This document shows, in pieces, positions 38,013 through 40,777 of a stretch of DNA of 40,777 nucleotides. A model generated the notes under the pieces. It saw nothing but the letters and a program-made list of their open reading frames with translations. It did not search any database and was not told where the DNA came from. Made by a program: the position numbers and the translations under genes. Source of the stretch: Gammaproteobacteria bacterium (lineage in GTDB: Bacteria > Pseudomonadota > Gammaproteobacteria > Chromatiales > Chromatiaceae); assembly GCA_025458675.1 (NCBI GenBank), contig JALORY010000005.1, positions 1-40,777 of the forward strand. The letters run 5' to 3'. Numbering within the stretch: position 1 is the stretch's first letter; each line of letters begins with the position of its first letter.

Positions 38013-39467
38013 ATGCTCCTGCAACCCGTGATCCTGTCCGGCGGCTCCGGGACCCGCCTCTGGCCCCTGTCGCGCGAGGCCCACCCGAAGCAGTTCCTGC
38101 CCCTGGTCGGCGACCAGTCCCTGCTCCAGGCCACCGTCGTCCGCCTCGACGGGCTCGCGTCTCCCTCCGGCGCCGTCCCGGTGGCCGACCCGATCGTCGT
38201 CTGCAACGAGCAACACCGCTTCCTCGTCGTCGACCAGCTGGCGGAGCAGGGGCGCCGTGTGGCCGCGCTGATCCTCGAGCCGGTGGGGCGCAACACTGCG
38301 CCCGCGCTCACCTTGGCCGCGCTCGCCGCGACCGCGGGCGGCGCGGACCCGCTGCTCGTCGTGATGCCGGCGGACCACGTGATCGCCGACGGCCACGCGT
38401 TCCGCGAGGCGGTGGTCCGCGGCTGCGCGCTGGCGGCGGAGGACGCGGTGGTCACCTTCGGCATCGTGCCCGACACGCCGGCCACCGGCTTCGGCTATCT
38501 GCGCAAGGGGGTCGCGGACGGGCCGGCATTCCGGCTCGCGGCCTTTGTCGAGAAGCCGGACGAGGAGACCGCGCGGGGCTATCTCGCGAGCGGCGAGTAC
38601 CTCTGGAACAGCGGCATCTTCCTGCTGCGGGCCGGACTCTGGCTGGATCTCCTCGGTCGCTTCCGCCCCGACATCCTTGCCGCCTGCCGCACCGCCTGGG
38701 CGGGGGGCGCGCCGGATCTCGAGTTCGTGCGCGTCGACGTCGACGCCTTCCGCGCCTGTCCGAGCGACTCGATCGACTACGCCGTCATGGAGCCCTACGC
38801 GGCGCAGCCGGACGCCCGGGCCCGCGTCGTTCCGCTCGACGCGGGCTGGTCCGACGTCGGCGCGTGGGCCTCGCTCTGGGAGGTCAGCGAGCACGACGCG
38901 GCGGGCAACGCCGTGCGCGGCGACGTCTACACTCACGGCGCCACCGGCAACCTGATCAACGCCCAGCACCGCATGGTCGCGGCGGTCGGCGTCAAGGACC
39001 TCGTCGTGGTCGAGACAGCCGACGCCGTGCTCGTCGCGGACAAGGCGAAGGCACAGGACGTCAAGGCGGTCACCGAGTTCCTGAAGCTCGCGGGACGCAG
39101 CGAGAACCGGTACCACCGCTGCGTGCACCGCCCGTGGGGCACCTACGAGCCGATCGACAGCGGCGACCGATTCCAGGTCAAGCGCATCACGGTCAAGCCC
39201 GGCGCGTCGCTGTCCCTGCAGATGCACCACCACCGCGCCGAGCACTGGATCGTGGTGCGCGGCACGGCGCGCGTCACGCGCGGCGACGAGGTCTTCCTGC
39301 TCGCGGAGAACCAGTCGACCTACATCCCGCTCGGCGTGAGCCACCGTCTGGAGAACCCGGGCGTGATTCCGCTCGAGCTCATCGAGGTGCAGTCCGGCGC
39401 CTACCTGGGAGAGGACGACATCGTGCGCTTCGAGGACCGCTACCGCCGCGACTCGAAGGACGGCTGA
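38013..39467 (+). CDS. manC: Mannose-1-phosphate guanylyltransferase / mannose-6-phosphate isomerase
   Basis: [91 protein letters not shown]. Confidence 0.97.
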   Translation: MLLQPVILSGGSGTRLWPLSREAHPKQFLPLVGDQSLLQATVVRLDGLASPSGAVPVADPIVVCNEQHRFLVVDQLAEQGRRVAALILEPVGRNTAPALTLAALAATAGGADPLLVVMPADHVIADGHAFREAVVRGCALAAEDAVVTFGIVPDTPATGFGYLRKGVADGPAFRLAAFVEKPDEETARGYLASGEYLWNSGIFLLRAGLWLDLLGRFRPDILAACRTAWAGGAPDLEFVRVDVDAFRACPSDSIDYAVMEPYAAQPDARARVVPLDAGWSDVGAWASLWEVSEHDAAGNAVRGDVYTHGATGNLINAQHRMVAAVGVKDLVVVETADAVLVADKAKAQDVKAVTEFLKLAGRSENRYHRCVHRPWGTYEPIDSGDRFQVKRITVKPGASLSLQMHHHRAEHWIVVRGTARVTRGDEVFLLAENQSTYIPLGVSHRLENPGVIPLELIEVQSGAYLGEDDIVRFEDRYRRDSKDG

Positions 39468-39534
39468 GCGGCGGCGCGTACCGCCGGCGGCGCGTTTCCG
39501 CTATCCTGCGCGGCCTTTTTCCGGGAACCTGGCC

Positions 39535-40626
39535 ATGGGCTTCAAGTGCGGCATCGTCGGCCTGCCGAACGTCGGCAAGTCGACCCTCTTCAACGCGCTC
39601 ACGCAGGCGAGCATCGCCGCGGAGAACTACCCGTTCTGCACCATCGACCCGAACGTCGGCGTGGTGATGCTGCCCGACGCGCGGCTCGACGTGATCGCGG
39701 GGATAGTCAGGCCGCAGAAGGTGATCCCGACGACCATGCAGTTCGTCGACATCGCGGGCCTCGTCGCCGGTGCGTCCAAGGGAGAGGGGCTCGGCAACAA
39801 GTTCCTCGCCAACATCCGCGAGACCGACGCGATCTGCCACGTCGTGCGCTGCTTCGAGCACGGCGACGTCGTGCACGTCGCCGGCCGCGTCGACCCGCTC
39901 TCGGACATCGAGGTGATCGACACCGAGCTCGCGCTCGCCGACCTCGAGACCGTCGAAAAGGCGCTCGACCGCGCCGCGCGCGCGGCCAAGGTGGGCGACA
40001 AGAAGGCCCAGGCGCGCAAGGAGCTGCTCGAGCGCGTGCAGGCGCAGCTCGACCAGGGCAAGGCGGTGCGCGGCCTCGCGCTCGGCGAAGAGGACCGCGC
40101 CGAGCTCTACGACCTGCATCTGCTGACCGTCAAGCCGGTGCTCTACGTCGCCAACGTCAACGAGCACGGCTTCGAGGACAACCCGCACCTCGACGCGGTG
40201 CGAGCACACGCGGCGGAGGAAGGCTCCGAGGTCGTACCGGTCTGCGCCGCGCTCGAGGCCGAGATCGCGCAGCTCGACGAGGCCAGCCGAAAGGAGTTCC
40301 TCGCCGACCTCGGACTCGACGAGCCGGGCCTGAACCGCGTGGTGCGCGCCGGCTACCGGCTGCTCGGTCTGCAGACCTACTTCACGGCGGGGCCGAAGGA
40401 GTGCCGCGCGTGGACGATTCCGGTCGGCGCCAAGGCGCCGCAGGCCGCGGCCGTCATCCACACCGACTTCGAGCGCGGGTTCATCCGCGCCGAGGTGATC
40501 GGCTACGACGACTTCGTCGCCTGCAACGGCGAGCAGGGCGCGAAGGAAGCGGGCAAGCTGCGGTCCGAGGGCAAGGAGTACGTCGTCCAGGACGGCGACG
40601 TGGTCCACTTCCGCTTCAACGTGTGA
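39535..40626 (+). CDS. ychF: Redox-regulated ATPase YchF
   Basis: [83 protein letters not shown]-terminal TGS-like domain. Confidence 0.98.
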   Translation: MGFKCGIVGLPNVGKSTLFNALTQASIAAENYPFCTIDPNVGVVMLPDARLDVIAGIVRPQKVIPTTMQFVDIAGLVAGASKGEGLGNKFLANIRETDAICHVVRCFEHGDVVHVAGRVDPLSDIEVIDTELALADLETVEKALDRAARAAKVGDKKAQARKELLERVQAQLDQGKAVRGLALGEEDRAELYDLHLLTVKPVLYVANVNEHGFEDNPHLDAVRAHAAEEGSEVVPVCAALEAEIAQLDEASRKEFLADLGLDEPGLNRVVRAGYRLLGLQTYFTAGPKECRAWTIPVGAKAPQAAAVIHTDFERGFIRAEVIGYDDFVACNGEQGAKEAGKLRSEGKEYVVQDGDVVHFRFNV

Positions 40627-40680
40627 GCACACCGGAAGCAGGGCGGCAGACAGGAGAAAACCCCTGTTATCCGCGGCAGT

Positions 40681-40710
40681 TTGACAGCGCGCGGAAGGCT
40701 CCGCTATCTT
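40681..40710 (+). promoter_or_regulatory. Sigma-70-like promoter for the tRNA
   Basis: TTGACA (40681-40686), 18-bp spacer, TATCTT (40705-40710), 16 bp before the tRNA start. Confidence 0.75.
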
Positions 40711-40726
40711 GCCGCTCCTCGTTTTC

Positions 40727-40777
40727 GGCTACGTAGCTCAGCTGGTTAGAGCGCGGCACTCATAATGCTGAGGTCGG
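40727..40777 (+). tRNA. tRNA-Met (CAU), 3' part cut by window edge
   Basis: GGCTACGTAGCTCAGCTGGTTAGAGCGCGGCACTCATAATGCTGAGGTCGG: acceptor 5' strand, D-arm, anticodon loop CTCATAA. Confidence 0.92.

Overview
High-GC bacterial chromosomal window, probably gammaproteobacterial from gene content and synteny (inference). I see no CRISPR array, phage or insertion element. Coding is dense, and most very long opposite-strand ORFs in the track look like GC-rich antisense artefacts. Main blocks: (1) a truncated EF-G-like GTPase and two lipoprotein genes. (2) A tight five-gene set: Tat-signal aldo/keto reductase with two Cys clusters, DUF6599-like, Tat-signal DUF362, NapH-type membrane polyferredoxin, and LarC. 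LarE and LarB lie about 3-4 kb downstream, so nickel-pincer-nucleotide (NPN) synthesis genes B, C and E are present with no LarA in the window. (3) A divergent DsrC/TusE-like protein. (4) A minus-strand cluster of two NosL-type proteins, SafE-like, TlpA-like and Cys-rich membrane proteins, and an ABC transporter, with no nosZ. (5) rsuA, cpdA-like, a DUF155/RMD1 protein, a GNAT-C39 fusion and an RLAN/RimK-like ATP-grasp ligase. (6) Housekeeping genes: fpr-like, Nudix, htpX, yidD. (7) zur-znuBCA with a candidate Zur box facing a divergent Zn-ribbon-like gene. (8) A GGDEF / EEP nuclease / DsbA / cytochrome c4 block. (9) manC/algA, ychF, and the 5' part of a tRNA-Met(CAU) with a promoter. The best candidate for an undescribed system is the periplasm-directed redox operon linked to NPN biosynthesis. 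Family calls are by eye from motifs; no searches were run.
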